64,000 bases of DNA, taken from contig JAVTVX010000015.1 of NCBI GenBank assembly GCA_033439265.1, positions 382,001-446,000 of the forward strand. The letters run 5' to 3'. The notes beneath the pieces are model-generated. The model saw only the letters and a list, made by a program, of their open reading frames with translations, was not told the DNA's origin and searched no databases. Shown piece by piece: positions 11,605-22,620 of the stretch. How positions within the stretch are numbered: the first letter of the stretch is position 1; each line of letters starts with the position of its first letter. The DNA comes from Dillenia suffruticosa (Eukaryota > Streptophyta > Magnoliopsida > Dilleniales > Dilleniaceae). A program made the position numbers and the translations under genes.

Positions 11605-12315
11605 CTTATTAACTGATTATTGACTCATTTGTTCAACCATTTTTTTTTGGGGGGGGGGGGGGAGGGGGGGAGGGGGGGAGAACAAAGGTTAGATCACTTC
11701 TAAGTTTCCAGCTCTAGCCACAAGTTCATCTCTCATCTTCAGCTCATGATGTTATAAAAGATACAATCGACAAATGAGAGGGTCAAGTTGACAAGGCCCA
11801 CTACTTGGGTACGAGTGAGTTCAGGTCTTTGAGCCCTAATTTCTACGCTTCCTCAAATTGGCATCATGCTGGAAACCAATTTGTTTTCTATGATCTCTTT
11901 TTTTGTTACACAAGGATTTAAATCCTGAATCTCAAAATTGAGGGAAGACGATTGTGATCACAAAACTTATTAACTGATTATTGACTCATTTGTTCAACCA
12001 TTTTTTTGGGGGGGGGGGAGGGGGGGGAGAACAAAGGTTAGATCACTTCTAAGTTTCCAGCTCTAGCCACAAGTTCATCTCTCATCTTCGGCTCATGATG
12101 TTATAAAAGATACAATCGACAAATGAAAGGGTCAAGTTGACAAGGCCCACTACTTGGGTACGAGTGAGTTCAGGTCTTTGAGCCCTACTTTCTACGCTTC
12201 CTCAAATTGGCCTCATGCTGGAAACCAATTTGTTTTCTAGGATCTCTTTTTTTGTTACATAAGGATTTAAATCCTGAATCTCAAAATTGAGGGAAGACGA
12301 TTGTGATCACAAAAC
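11605..12315. repeat. Recent 361 bp tandem duplication with poly-G run
   Basis: Copy 1 (11605-11965) and copy 2 (11966-12315) are nearly identical, both beginning CTTATTAACTGATTATTGACTC and ending GATTGTGATCACAAAA. Their main difference is the length of an interrupted poly-G run after TTTTTT (about 11649-11681 versus 12007-12029). Only a few point differences separate the copies, so the duplication is young. Each copy ends in a reverse-strand SINE-like segment. No coding frame is present. Confidence 0.9.
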
Positions 12316-13380
12316 TACCCCATTGCGGATCTAGGTATTCCATTTTCGTCATCTGTTTGATGTTAAAAACCAGCTCTGACAGGAACCTCTATCCTTTACC
12401 GCTTATAGGAGGAAAACAATAATGATTGTAGTATACTTAAATGGCATTTAGATTAATGCCATTGCACCTCTTAGCCTCTACCTTGTCTGTAGGGTTCTCA
12501 AAGCCTATTTGAACTAAAATACCTTCCTAGTTTTTCCACAAGCTGATTGGTCTATTGGCTACTCCCTGTGGACCCTTTTTGCAACTTATCAAACCTCTAT
12601 CTAAAGATGCCCGATTTGGAATTCAAAAACAACATTTAATCTTTCAAGCTTAAAAACCCATTTAATGTCAACTATAATTGGAGTTAGAATGTGAGCAATT
12701 CATGAACTGACTTGGGAAATATTGGTGTAATTTAATGACTTGATGTGGTCATGAATTCCTGTAGAATTCTTTGATTGTCCTATGTATCAAGTTTTATGAT
12801 TAATCATGATGGCAAGGAAGTCACTTCCATGTATGTATTTCGACGATTGATCATATTTGGAACTTTATTTTATCTTGGCCCCCTTTCTTCTTTTTACAGA
12901 AACTATTTTAATAAATCTTTTGGGTCTAATATTCTACAACGGATGATTGAGATTGCACTAGAGTTGATCATCAATCTTTGCTAATCGAAACCAACTCTCA
13001 AGCATGCACGAGCACACGCGCATGTGGAAAGAATATGAAAGGAAAAAACAATACAAAATATGCAAAGTTAGTGACCTCAGAAAGACCTTTGGCTCAAGCA
13101 CCATTTCTCACACAAAGACAAACATAGCTGTGTGTTCTAATTGCAAATCCATGTGTGGAACCACTGACCTTTTTTGGTGATAATCAAAAGCCAAACATTA
13201 TTTGTATTTAGCACATGTACAAGGTACATAGTAGGATAATAACATCAAACATGAAAGTAGTTACACCTGGAGCCGAGCTTCCTATTTTTCTGAAACTTCT
13301 GCGAGGAAAGAAAACTGACCTTATTTCACCATCACCCATCTTCGTCTTCTTTCATCAGCTAATTACTTTCAGATTTCAAA
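12316..13380. other. Noncoding region 3' of the CASP-like gene
   Basis: AT-rich with no supported gene. The small frames at 12.8-13.4 kb have no family resemblance. The 3' UTR of the minus-strand CASP-like gene should lie just left of 13381. Confidence 0.5.
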
Positions 13381-14140
13381 TTAAACATTACGTTGTCTAG
13401 ATTTGTTTGCAGCGATGACAGTGAGAATCAAATACAAGAGAAAGGCAGTGTAGGAGAAAACAAGAGATAAGGTCACTCTGTCACAGAATTTGTCAAAGCT
13501 GTCACAAATGGCAAGCCAACCAGCATGACTACTCCCATATTTACCCACATACCCTATTGCAGTTCCTGCTGAAGTCCCAGCTAGCACAAGGGACATCATA
13601 ATCTGAACCCAAAAAAGGATATGTTTATCAACAAGAAATTTGAGATCATCTTAGTTTTCCCATAAAATCCTACAGTTGGAAATCATTCTAGGATAATCCA
13701 AAAAGAATTAACTTACCAAATCATGCGTGAACGACAAGAAATAGTTTGTGGAGTTTGACTTTGGATGGCTCAGGAAGAAGGTGGTGACCAGAGAAATCAC
13801 AGAAAAAGCACAAACAACAGCATTTGCAAAAGCACAGAATCTGCAGATAGAATTATAGGAGTTTGAGTCACTCTCTTAAAAGGGCATTTATTTGGAGAAC
13901 TTTGAAGCTAAAGAGAGAGAGAGAGAGAGAGGAAACTTACTTGAAAGCCGATGCGTAGCTGTATTTGGCATCCATTTGAATTCCAAAAACGTCAGCAGTT
14001 TGCTTGCTAGTGACCATAATCAAGCAAGAAGCCAATGTGGAGAGAATTGCCAAGATTCGCAGGACTATTTGGGATGCATGGAACATCTTGTGTGTTTTAT
14101 GAATTGGGTTTTGTAAATTTTTTTCTTGAAGACCATCCAT
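13381..14140 (-). CDS. CASP-like membrane protein, subfamily 1 (three exons)
   Basis: Coding exons on the minus strand are 14140-13941, 13840-13717 and 13602-13381; all junctions are GT..AG and the frame closes to 181 residues ending TAA. I start at the ATG at 14140 (MDGLQEKN) because the longer frame upstream lacks an ATG. Four membrane helices are expected at about 22-42, 68-90, 107-127 and 151-173. The two charged residues conserved in CASP/MARVEL-type proteins are present: Arg28 in helix 1 (IVLRILAIL) and Asp107 at the start of helix 3 (FTHDLIMMSL). Other family signatures are MVTSKQT after helix 1, AIGYVGKYG after helix 3 and a short basic tail ANKSRQ. CASP proteins organise plasma-membrane scaffolds at the Casparian strip; CASP-like relatives act in other membrane domains, often unknown. 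The match is strong, but the exact subgroup (1C or 1F type) is uncertain. Confidence 0.93.
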
Positions 14141-14250
14141 GAGGGAAATGAACAAAAAAAAACCGAAAGGGTAAAAAGTAAGGGAGACAAAACAGAGGAG
14201 AAGAGTACGAGAGGCTTAATAGGAGAGAAAATATGCCAGTGTAGGGGGGC

Positions 14251-14258
14251 TTTTTATA
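14251..14258 (-). promoter_or_regulatory. Putative TATA box of the CASP-like gene
   Basis: On the minus strand the sequence reads TCTATAAAAAGCC, about 110 bases before the ATG at 14140. A (GA)n tract sits just upstream. Position and sequence suit a core promoter. Confidence 0.55.
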
Positions 14259-14916
14259 GAGAGAGAGATGAGAGTGACTTGTGAGAGTAGAGTGAAGTAG
14301 GGTGCAAAATTTTCAATCCACAAAATAAAGGTTTTCTTGGCTATATTCTTGGAATGAATAATGGAGTATGTGGAGTGTTGGGATGTGGGTATGATAGACT
14401 GGAGAGAATGCTGGTGGTGATAAGAATGGATCATGGTAGTTAGTTACCATATTATTGCCCATTTCACTCGGATTTCTATTGACCGCCGAACTTCATTATT
14501 CTCCGTTTTCAACTTCACTTGATTTTATTTTAAAAACTATGCTAAGCTTATAACTATATGGTACAATAATTAAGAAGAATTAGGTATGCCTGAAATAATT
14601 AAGTAAAATCTCTAATATAAAATTTTCATTTTTACTTTTTAATATCATGTACATCTTATAATTTTATAATCTTAAATAAAAAATATTAGAACTAAATCAA
14701 CTAAATCAAAATAAAACAGAGAACAGTAATACGAATATACAGTTGCAGTGCATTGGAATCAGCCCCAATGGAAGAAAGTCAAAAAAATTGAGATAAAAGA
14801 GAAAAGTAAAAAGTGAGAAGTTAGAAGTTAGAAGTTAGAAGTGAGAAGTTCACAGCCTTATCAGCAAAAGCAACACCTGTCTTCTGCATTTTTCCACAAT
14901 CTTAGTACACATTATG

Positions 14917-14974
<58 letters not shown>

Positions 14975-16394
14975 TTGTGTATGTATGTTTATGCGTGATA
15001 AAGTTGTATGTGTACGTGTGTGCTAAGTGATAAAGTTGCATAGAGAGTACTGTGGAAAGGGAAGAGGAGGTTGACATGACAAGGTTAGGGAGCACAGGCA
15101 TGAGACTGAGATGGCAATGCCTACGAAACACTATTCACAATTTTCAATGCTTACGGTTTTGGAGGTTGCCAACTTAATTTCTTTCTCCTCTTGGTTAACC
15201 TCCTCTGTCCTCCTTTCCTACACCCTTCTTTATCAACCATTAACACCTCACCACTCTCACCCCTTTTTCATCAAAACATCATTGGATCACTACTTTTATC
15301 TTTTATGTATTGAATTTATGTAAATACCTTGAGACTAAGGAGAAAATTTAATGAAGGACCTGATCTTATAATCCCTTCTGGTATTCATTTTTTGAATAGT
15401 TGCACTCTTGTTTTGTTTTGCTCATTTTTCCATTTGTGTACATGATAATGTAAAATTTATTTGTCTTTATCAATTTCTATGATTCACTTTATTATTTACG
15501 TTTGTGTATTTTAAGACGACTGTATGATTACTTAATAATTTTAAAAAATTAATAAGACTTTCTACTAAATGCAAACTAATTTATAGCAACTTTTTCGAAA
15601 TCTATTTCTTTTTCTTTTTGGGTCACTCCATATATACTCGAATTACCCCTATTATTTTTCTTAACTTAGCTCATTTACAAAGCACTCGCTCAAGTGTTTT
15701 TACTAGGTAAAAATGAAGTATAAATGACCTTACTTGCATTATGTAAACAGACAATATTTCTAGTCACATGAGTTAGGATGTGAACAAAACATGTGAGTGT
15801 CATTCATGTCATAAACCTTGGAGAAGCTTGGTTCACACATGACATGCTATGGCCACATTTTGGTTTTGTCAAGCTCTATCAAGTTTTTCCCGATAAGCAC
15901 AAGGTTCCAATTTTTGGTGAATGGGTATAAATCAATGAAGCAAGCTTGCATAGGAATGATCAATTAATTGGCTTGGATTGGATCAGGTTTATGTTATAAT
16001 ATGACCCAAATTGCCTTAAAAATGCAATCAATTAGACAGATAAAAATCTTATTGAGAATTGAAGAAGAAGCCTGCAACAACAAACAGCACCACAGCCTTC
16101 CATTAAACTTCATTAACAATTAGTTCATAACTCATTTTTGACATTTAGGATGTTATTAACCACTTGTTGGATTCTTATATTATATTGTGCCTAACCAGCT
16201 TTTCTTCTCCCCGTTAGAACCTCTAATGCCTTTGAGGAACAAGTCGGTGAAGGCAAGCTGCCCCTAGTTTTTTACCTTTTTCTTTTTTAAATTATGTCAA
16301 TAATTTCAAAAGTTATGAATTCAAATATTGTTTGACTCACTAAAAATTACAACTTTAATCTCTTGAAATTATAATTCTAAATACATGTTGTAAA
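14259..16394. other. Intergenic region with simple repeats
   Basis: No gene is seen. It contains a 7 bp minisatellite (GTTAGAA)n near 14813-14850 and a long (CT)n microsatellite at 14922-14970. The rest is AT-rich. Open frames across the CT tract are composition artefacts. Confidence 0.6.
14922..14970 (+). repeat. (CT)n microsatellite
   Basis: About 24 uninterrupted CT units. It is probably polymorphic in length. Confidence 0.95.
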
Positions 16395-16505
16395 TATATG
16401 AGCATTGGTCTATAAGGGGACAGTCTAGTGGTCAAATCTCCCCTCCTTCAACTCCATAATCTACGATTTAAATCTTGTATAACTAAAAAATATTTATATG
16501 AGCAT
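16395..16505 (+). mobile_element. Short tRNA-derived SINE-like insertion with 11 bp TSD
   Basis: TATATGAGCAT is present at 16395-16405 and again at 16495-16505, flanking an 89 bp insert. The insert has an A-box-like CAGTCTAGTGGTC and a B-box-like GATTTAAATCTTG about 35 bases later, then ends in an A-rich tail (AACTAAAAAATATTT). It is related to the insert at 5237-5335. The perfect TSD shows a retroposition event; the tRNA origin is inferred from box spacing. Confidence 0.72.
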
Positions 16506-17727
16506 CAAGGGAAAAAAACGAATCGGTTAGGAGAAAACGAGATATCAAATATAGTATCGGAGTAAATCATTGAAAATTTAAATACAAATTATTCGTAAAA
16601 ATATAAGTATTAAGAATATAGTTGAGTAGATGACTTTAGATCGAAATGAATTGTGTAACAAAATCCGAACTAATTAAATTAATACATTATTATTATTATT
16701 TTAAGGTTATATGCATAGTTTATTTTTATTATTATTTTTAATTTTATTTTTTCTATTTTTGCTTTTCAAACTTTTATTTTATGTTGTTTTATTTTATTAT
16801 TATTTTTTTCTTCTTTCTTTTATAATGATTTCTCAAACCGTTAACTTCAAATTTTAAAATTAATATTCAATTTTTTATTGTTGTACGTTTTGATTTGTTG
16901 TTGTTGTACATGTTGTAATTTGACTTTCAATATAAAATTTTGACTTTGCCTCGTACATACAACATACAACATACAAAGAAGTTGATGTTGCTTTAGCCTT
17001 TACCAAATTCACATGCAAATTTTGGTGCCCAAGTGAAGTTCCATGAGCTGGTCACACATGAATTAGTTGTCTTTCCCTTTCACTGAGGAACTAGGGAACA
17101 AACTTAGGACCTGAAAGTAGATACCCCCACCTCCACAATTGTGCAGATTTGGTGCAAATATACTACAGTAACACGACTGCTAACCAACCTCATTAATAGG
17201 TGATTTATTTCAAAAAAGAAAAAAAATGTGATTTGGCTGAGCTTCTATCAAACAAAGAAAATGAGAACTGCAGAAGAGCTACTTGACCTTATGCTAATAT
17301 GATACAAGATAATAGAAGGAAAAGGGACTAAATTTAATATACTCTGTTATTCTATCTTGCTCATTCTTTCCTTTGTTGTCCCCTATATAAACCATGTTCC
17401 TTTTTTGTGCTCCTCTGCTTGTTTCCTCCATTATAAGGAGCAAGGAGTTCTGAAACGTGGTCAAGAGGTATTTAAAATGCCATTGAAGAAAATTTCTAGA
17501 GTGGAGGAAAATGCCAGCATCATCAGAAGGTGGCTGCAGAATTTCCAAAGGACAACATAGTGAAAGGCTCAAATAGATTTCCAACTAAATTCATTTAATT
17601 TATTTAGATTCAAAGTCTGTACAGGTGAAATGGGATAAAATGTCCCATCAGAGAATAATTGAAGAAAAAGGAATTTACAAGTGTGATATGGACAAATTGA
17701 TGAGACTGAGCTATGTAATGGACTTGT
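16506..17727. other. Noncoding region 3' of the Atos-like gene
   Basis: AT-rich with (ATT)n tracts near 16690-16805. No coding frame with family resemblance. The 3' UTR of the Atos-like gene should lie just left of 17728. Confidence 0.5.
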
Positions 17728-20700
17728 TTAGTCACTGATGTCAAAGTATTTTGGATCCAGTGGGAGATGATATTCCACATGTAACTGCATACACAAAAGA
17801 ACAAGCCACATTAGCTGGACTTTGATTTAGAATTGATGACTGACCCAACCATGAGTGCAACATGAATTCAAAGACAATTACTTGAAACAATTTTTAGGCA
17901 TCGAGTTCGAAGGATCCACCAGAAGTAGAATGCAAGGGAAAGTTTCAGTTTTTCAGCAACTCCTATCATTGCTCTATTATTTGGAGGACATAGAAAAGTG
18001 AAGCCAAATTTACAAACTTTAAATAACATAATGTACCATAGGGGAGGCTAAAGCTATCCATCTCCACCCCCACCCCCCCAACAAAAAAAAAATCACAAAT
18101 TGTTTTACATAGATTTCTAGAATATTAGCACAGAATCATCATGCCAAAAGCATCCTTTTGTGATTATCAGTGTTTGTTGAAACAAATAAAGCCTAACCAT
18201 GGTGTTCCTGGTTTATGGATTACACAAACAAAAAGGTGGTCTGAGATAAACACGATGCACACATCAAGTAAGATAAATGAAAATTATGACCAAAAGAATG
18301 TGCATGCAGCAATAGATTGAAGTAAACTACAAAGAGGTACCTATAGGGTTATCATTCGAGAATGAGTTAAAGAAATACCTTTCCTTCATCAGAATCTGTA
18401 TGTCGTTGAGGGAATACCACTCTGAGATCATTATACAAGTAGAAACGCCTCTCCTCAGCTTTAGGACTGTTTTCAGCTGGTATGGATAAAGGATCAGATT
18501 TGCACCTCCGCACTGATTTTGAACTTTTCTTCGGAAAAGGACATAAAAAGCGGAGATGTAGTGCATAACGCAAAACGCCACTACCAGTAGTATTTTTATT
18601 GACCTTTGAAGGGAAATGAAAAGATTTATTTCCAATAACTTTGAAAGTATTCAACCCAATATGAGATTTATTGCCAAGCTCCTCATTTGTTTCTGAGCTT
18701 TGAGTTTCTGTCACAAGTGTACTCATGTTTGTGGATTTGGCCATTTGTTCATCAGGAATTGTGGACGGTCCACTAGTTGGCATAAAGCTTAGTCCCGACG
18801 TGGCTAAAGTGACCTTCTGCCTCAAAAATGTCTTCTCAAAACAAATAACATGCAACAGTAAATAGTCATGATTAGAGACCATTTGGAAAAGGCAAAAAGG
18901 GAACTAAAAGAACAAGAAAAGGAAGAGCAACGTCAATATGTCATCGGAAGCCCAATAAAGAGATGAGAAGTATCAATTCATCCTTCGGGATTCTGACGGA
19001 TTACATTTACTTGCTACTTGCTTGAAAGAAGGTCATTTATTAGTTTTAATGTGTCCAATTCTTAAATACCTAACATGAGTAAACAACCAGGCCTGTAAAA
19101 GTTCCCCAGGGTGGCTATGGCATAACCCCAGCTCATGCAATAACTTGTCTATGAATGTTTTCCATAAGAAAATCTAGGGTAAGTAGAAACATCATAAGCC
19201 TGGTAGAAGTTAAACAAAATGTCTAAAAAGGAAAATCATCACACTTTGTCCAACAAGCAAATCTTTCACTTTCTGAAACATCCAAATAAATTGGCAAGGA
19301 CAATGCACCGTACATTGTTGAATTTTCATACAAGGATTGTACCTAAGAAGAACATAAAGAAGATTGAAAATTAATAATCTACCTTGTTGCCAATACCACT
19401 TATATTATTTAACATGTGTCAACAAGAACTCACATCATACCATACGTGTCCTTAAATGTAATCATTCAAATTAAATCAATGTAATGAGAATGACAGAACC
19501 ATCAAACTTCGGATTGGTTCTAATTCATTGAACTGCCTATCAAATTTGAAGATGCTGCATGTACTTCTAATCCACCTACCTTAGTACCAGCTGGCATGTC
19601 ACTCAAATCATAATTACAAATGAAAGTGTGGATAGGAGTCTTTTCAGGATTGCTGAGAACCTGTCAAAAGCAATTCCATTCCCAATTGTTAAATCAATCT
19701 TTTTGCTGTAGTGTATTAAGATGGAAGTCACACGAACTAAGCTTCACACATGCTCATGATTCTACAGAATTAACAAACTCATTTGAGGAATAAAAGACCA
19801 AGTACCAGTTGAATCCGGCCTTTCATAGGAACCCTCAGGCGACTGTTCTCCAACTGTGAACAATCAATGCTTAGGCTCCTCCTTATTTTTTGGCCCCTGC
19901 ACTTGTTTGAAGGTAAGCTTCCACCTAGCTGTATCGATGAGTAGTAAAGTAAGTAGTTACCACCATCAACACTTGTCACTGAAAAAGGAAGTTTCTGAGA
20001 TTGGGGAGTGAAGCTCCCCCCGGTAACATTCAGAACAGCAAGAAAGCCTTCAATTTTCTGTGTATGTAGAAATCATAGGGAATTAGTTAAACAGGACCAG
20101 AGGAAGGTCAAACAAGGATCAATTAATCTAAGCACGTAGGCACCTGGCTAGCTTTCGAAGATGACAACCGGCCAGACAGGAGAGATTCCTCAAATGAACC
20201 AACTAAAGATCTTTGAACAGGTAGTCCACTTAGAGTTCTACCTAACTTGGTACATTCAGAGATAGGCATCATATCGGGACTTGATTGCTTATGACACTTA
20301 TTGCCGCTTCCATGGATTAACATTTCAAGTTCTTTGGGCAAAAGTTCAACATCCTGAAATGCTTCGCTTTTCACCCCCAATTGATCTTCCTTTCGAGAAA
20401 ACCAAATTCTTGAAACGGTTCCATGAAGTGATTGCTTCATGTCCTTTAAGGTTAAACAGTCTTCATCGATGCTATTGTTTGTGTATTCTCTTCCAATTTG
20501 CATTCTTTCATGGAACTTTGGACCAAGAGGTGACAACGACAATGGAGGTGATACTAGCTTTCTCTGAGATATGGCAACAGCGCTGTTCTGCGCTCTTAAC
20601 TTAGTATCTCCACCAGAGTAATTGAGTCCAGGGGAAAAGAGACAATTATTCTGCAGTAACTTTTCCTGGTTCTCAAGCAAAGGGCCATCCGTGAAAAAAA

Positions 20701-21409
20701 GGGAGTTCGCCATGCAGTTACCATCCACCACATTTTTCCAGTCTGGAGAACTGGATGCAGATGAGATTGGCTGATTGAAACAAATTGCATCTCCAGTATT
20801 AGCTTTTTTATATTCTTGTGAAAAGGAATTGCTGTGGTCACCATTAAGCCCTTGAGAATCCCTCATATAAAGATTAGCACCCGTATTTAGAGAATCGCCA
20901 TTGAACTTCTCAGGAAGAGGCATGTCATTAAGAGGCGATAACAACCTCTTCCTAACTGATGAACCACTGGAATCAGTAGCACAGTTAGTAACACTAACCC
21001 TCGCACATGACTGATGATGATCAAGTTGAACTCCATCAAATAAACTACTCGAAGAATTCAGAGACTTGGATTCAAAACCAACAATCCTTGAAGCAGGACT
21101 GTGAATATTTCTACTGTTTTTGTGAGTGACCAAGCTGCAGTTTTCCATGGTGCCGATCTTCAGCTTTTGTAAGTTGGAAGCACCATTTTTAGATATGTTC
21201 AGAGCATCTGACTTTTTTGGAAGCTCTAGGATTGCCTTCCTTTTGAAATCAAAATCCCTTAGCATTCGGTTTTCACTCTTTCCACCATGCACTCCATCCA
21301 AATCACAACCACTCAGACTGCCAAATCTTGGTGGAGCCTGAACAAATGCAGTCAATGAGGCAGCCATTTCCTCGGCAATTTTGCCTGAAGACATCTGAGG
21401 CAATCCCAT
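17728..21409 (-). CDS. Plant Atos/FAM214-like protein (DUF4210 plus Chs_3-type domain), five coding exons
   Basis: Coding exons on the minus strand are 21409-20144, 20057-19806, 19660-19580, 18831-18379 and 17784-17728. All introns are GT..AG in phase 0 and the product is 702 residues. Residues 1-400 are polar, Ser-rich and probably disordered, beginning with the plant-typical MGLPQ. The conserved core begins at FEESLLSGR (406-414), then [14 protein letters not shown] and [20 protein letters not shown] (exons 2-3), then [20 protein letters not shown] across the exon 3/4 join, LRYALHLRF (about 620-628) and [10 protein letters not shown] (about 664-673). These match the Atos-like domain and the domain named for chromosome segregation in meiosis. 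The 18-residue last exon ([18 protein letters not shown]) matches the family's C-terminal P.NPKY-type ending. Animal Atos is a nuclear regulator; the plant role is undescribed as far as I know. If the last intron is retained the protein ends GKVFL. Confidence 0.9.
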
Positions 21410-22579
21410 TGCTATGCTTTTTGTATTGTCCTAATAAATTAAATGGCTATTTTAACTTGTCTAAAACAATTCTATTACGGACTACTCCTGCTAAACAAAA
21501 TGCATATGGACTTCAGCTTGCCCGATCAACCATTACCCAATTTCTCGTCACATGCAAAGTCCTATTTGCCCAAACACACCAGTGCCATCAAGGAAAATTG
21601 CGATCTCACACACACTGAGTCCTAAAAATTGATCTCGAAAGACATGATTCTGACCAAATCAGATAACTCCATCCAAATATGAATGATGCTACCAGCCGAT
21701 CACCCAGAATATCACCATGTCAATTATAGCTACATAAAGCACCCACAAATCCAAACCGATATGGACCATTTGTCTCACCTTCATAACAGCCAGCAAGGAG
21801 ATATAGGGAACTCATGGATATTCCAGGTGACAAGTGACAAACCCTGCAACAATATGTCTATCAGTTTACAATGATTTAAATAACACCATCTAGTGTATCC
21901 AAATTCCCCAAATTACCAAAGAAAGAAAATTTAGTCCCTCAGCTCAAAATTCGCAAAATTGATCCTCAATAAGTTTTCAACTATATTGGCATTGCATAGA
22001 AATACACAAATTCATCCTAGTAGCTGAAACTCCTAGGTTTATCTTTTCTGCTCATATTTAACACAGGCTCTATAAACAACGCAATCTCGTGTAATTCAGA
22101 AAAGATTTAAGCTTGACAGAAGACATAGAAAGTTGTAATACCAGGTGATCATCACAAAACCCAAGACAAACACCGACGAAATGGTAGCAATCATACAAAA
22201 AAGAACACCTTTTTGTAGAACTGAAAATGCCAGAAATAGAAATTCAAGAGATTAAGGAAATGATGATTAATCAAAGCTGATCATCAAATATCCATTCAGA
22301 ATAGACCCACCAAGAGAAAATGGGAGAAGAAACAGAAGAAAGATTGCAACCAGACGCACCAGTGAATCAAAACAGAAGAAAAAGATTTGTTCTCGAGTAG
22401 AAGAAGCCCAGAAATTTAGACAATCAAAAAAATAAATTGCAAGAGGAAGAAGTATAAAACCTCCCAAATCTATTGGGTATTATCAGTTGGGTTCGGATAA
22501 TAAATAAAAAAGAACCCTTCTTTTCTTTCTTCTTTTTGCGGTTCCTCGTAATTCCATCTCACCCTCTCTCACTCTCCTT

Positions 22580-22620
<41 letters not shown>
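21410..22620 (-). promoter_or_regulatory. Probable 5' UTR, 5' UTR intron and promoter of the Atos-like gene
   Basis: Just before the ATG the minus strand reads TTTATTAG then GACAATAC, a good splice acceptor ending at 21431, so a 5' UTR intron is likely. Its donor may be near 22459 (GGGAG followed by GTTTTATAC). Upstream, a purine block and (CT)n tract (about 22580-22617) sit where plant promoters and leaders often carry such tracts. No other gene is seen. This layout is inferred and needs transcript data. Confidence 0.45.

Noticed and set aside
18327-18635. Minus-strand frame of 102 codons overlapping Atos exon 4
   Set aside because: Wrong frame. The overlapping frame carries the conserved LRYALHLRF and [10 protein letters not shown] motifs.
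19545-19570. GATGCTGCAT resembling the end of miR172
   Set aside because: Only about ten bases match, no foldback precursor is evident, and it lies in an Atos intron.
20281-20604. Plus-strand frame of 107 codons
   Set aside because: Lies antisense within Atos exon 1, which has clear family support.
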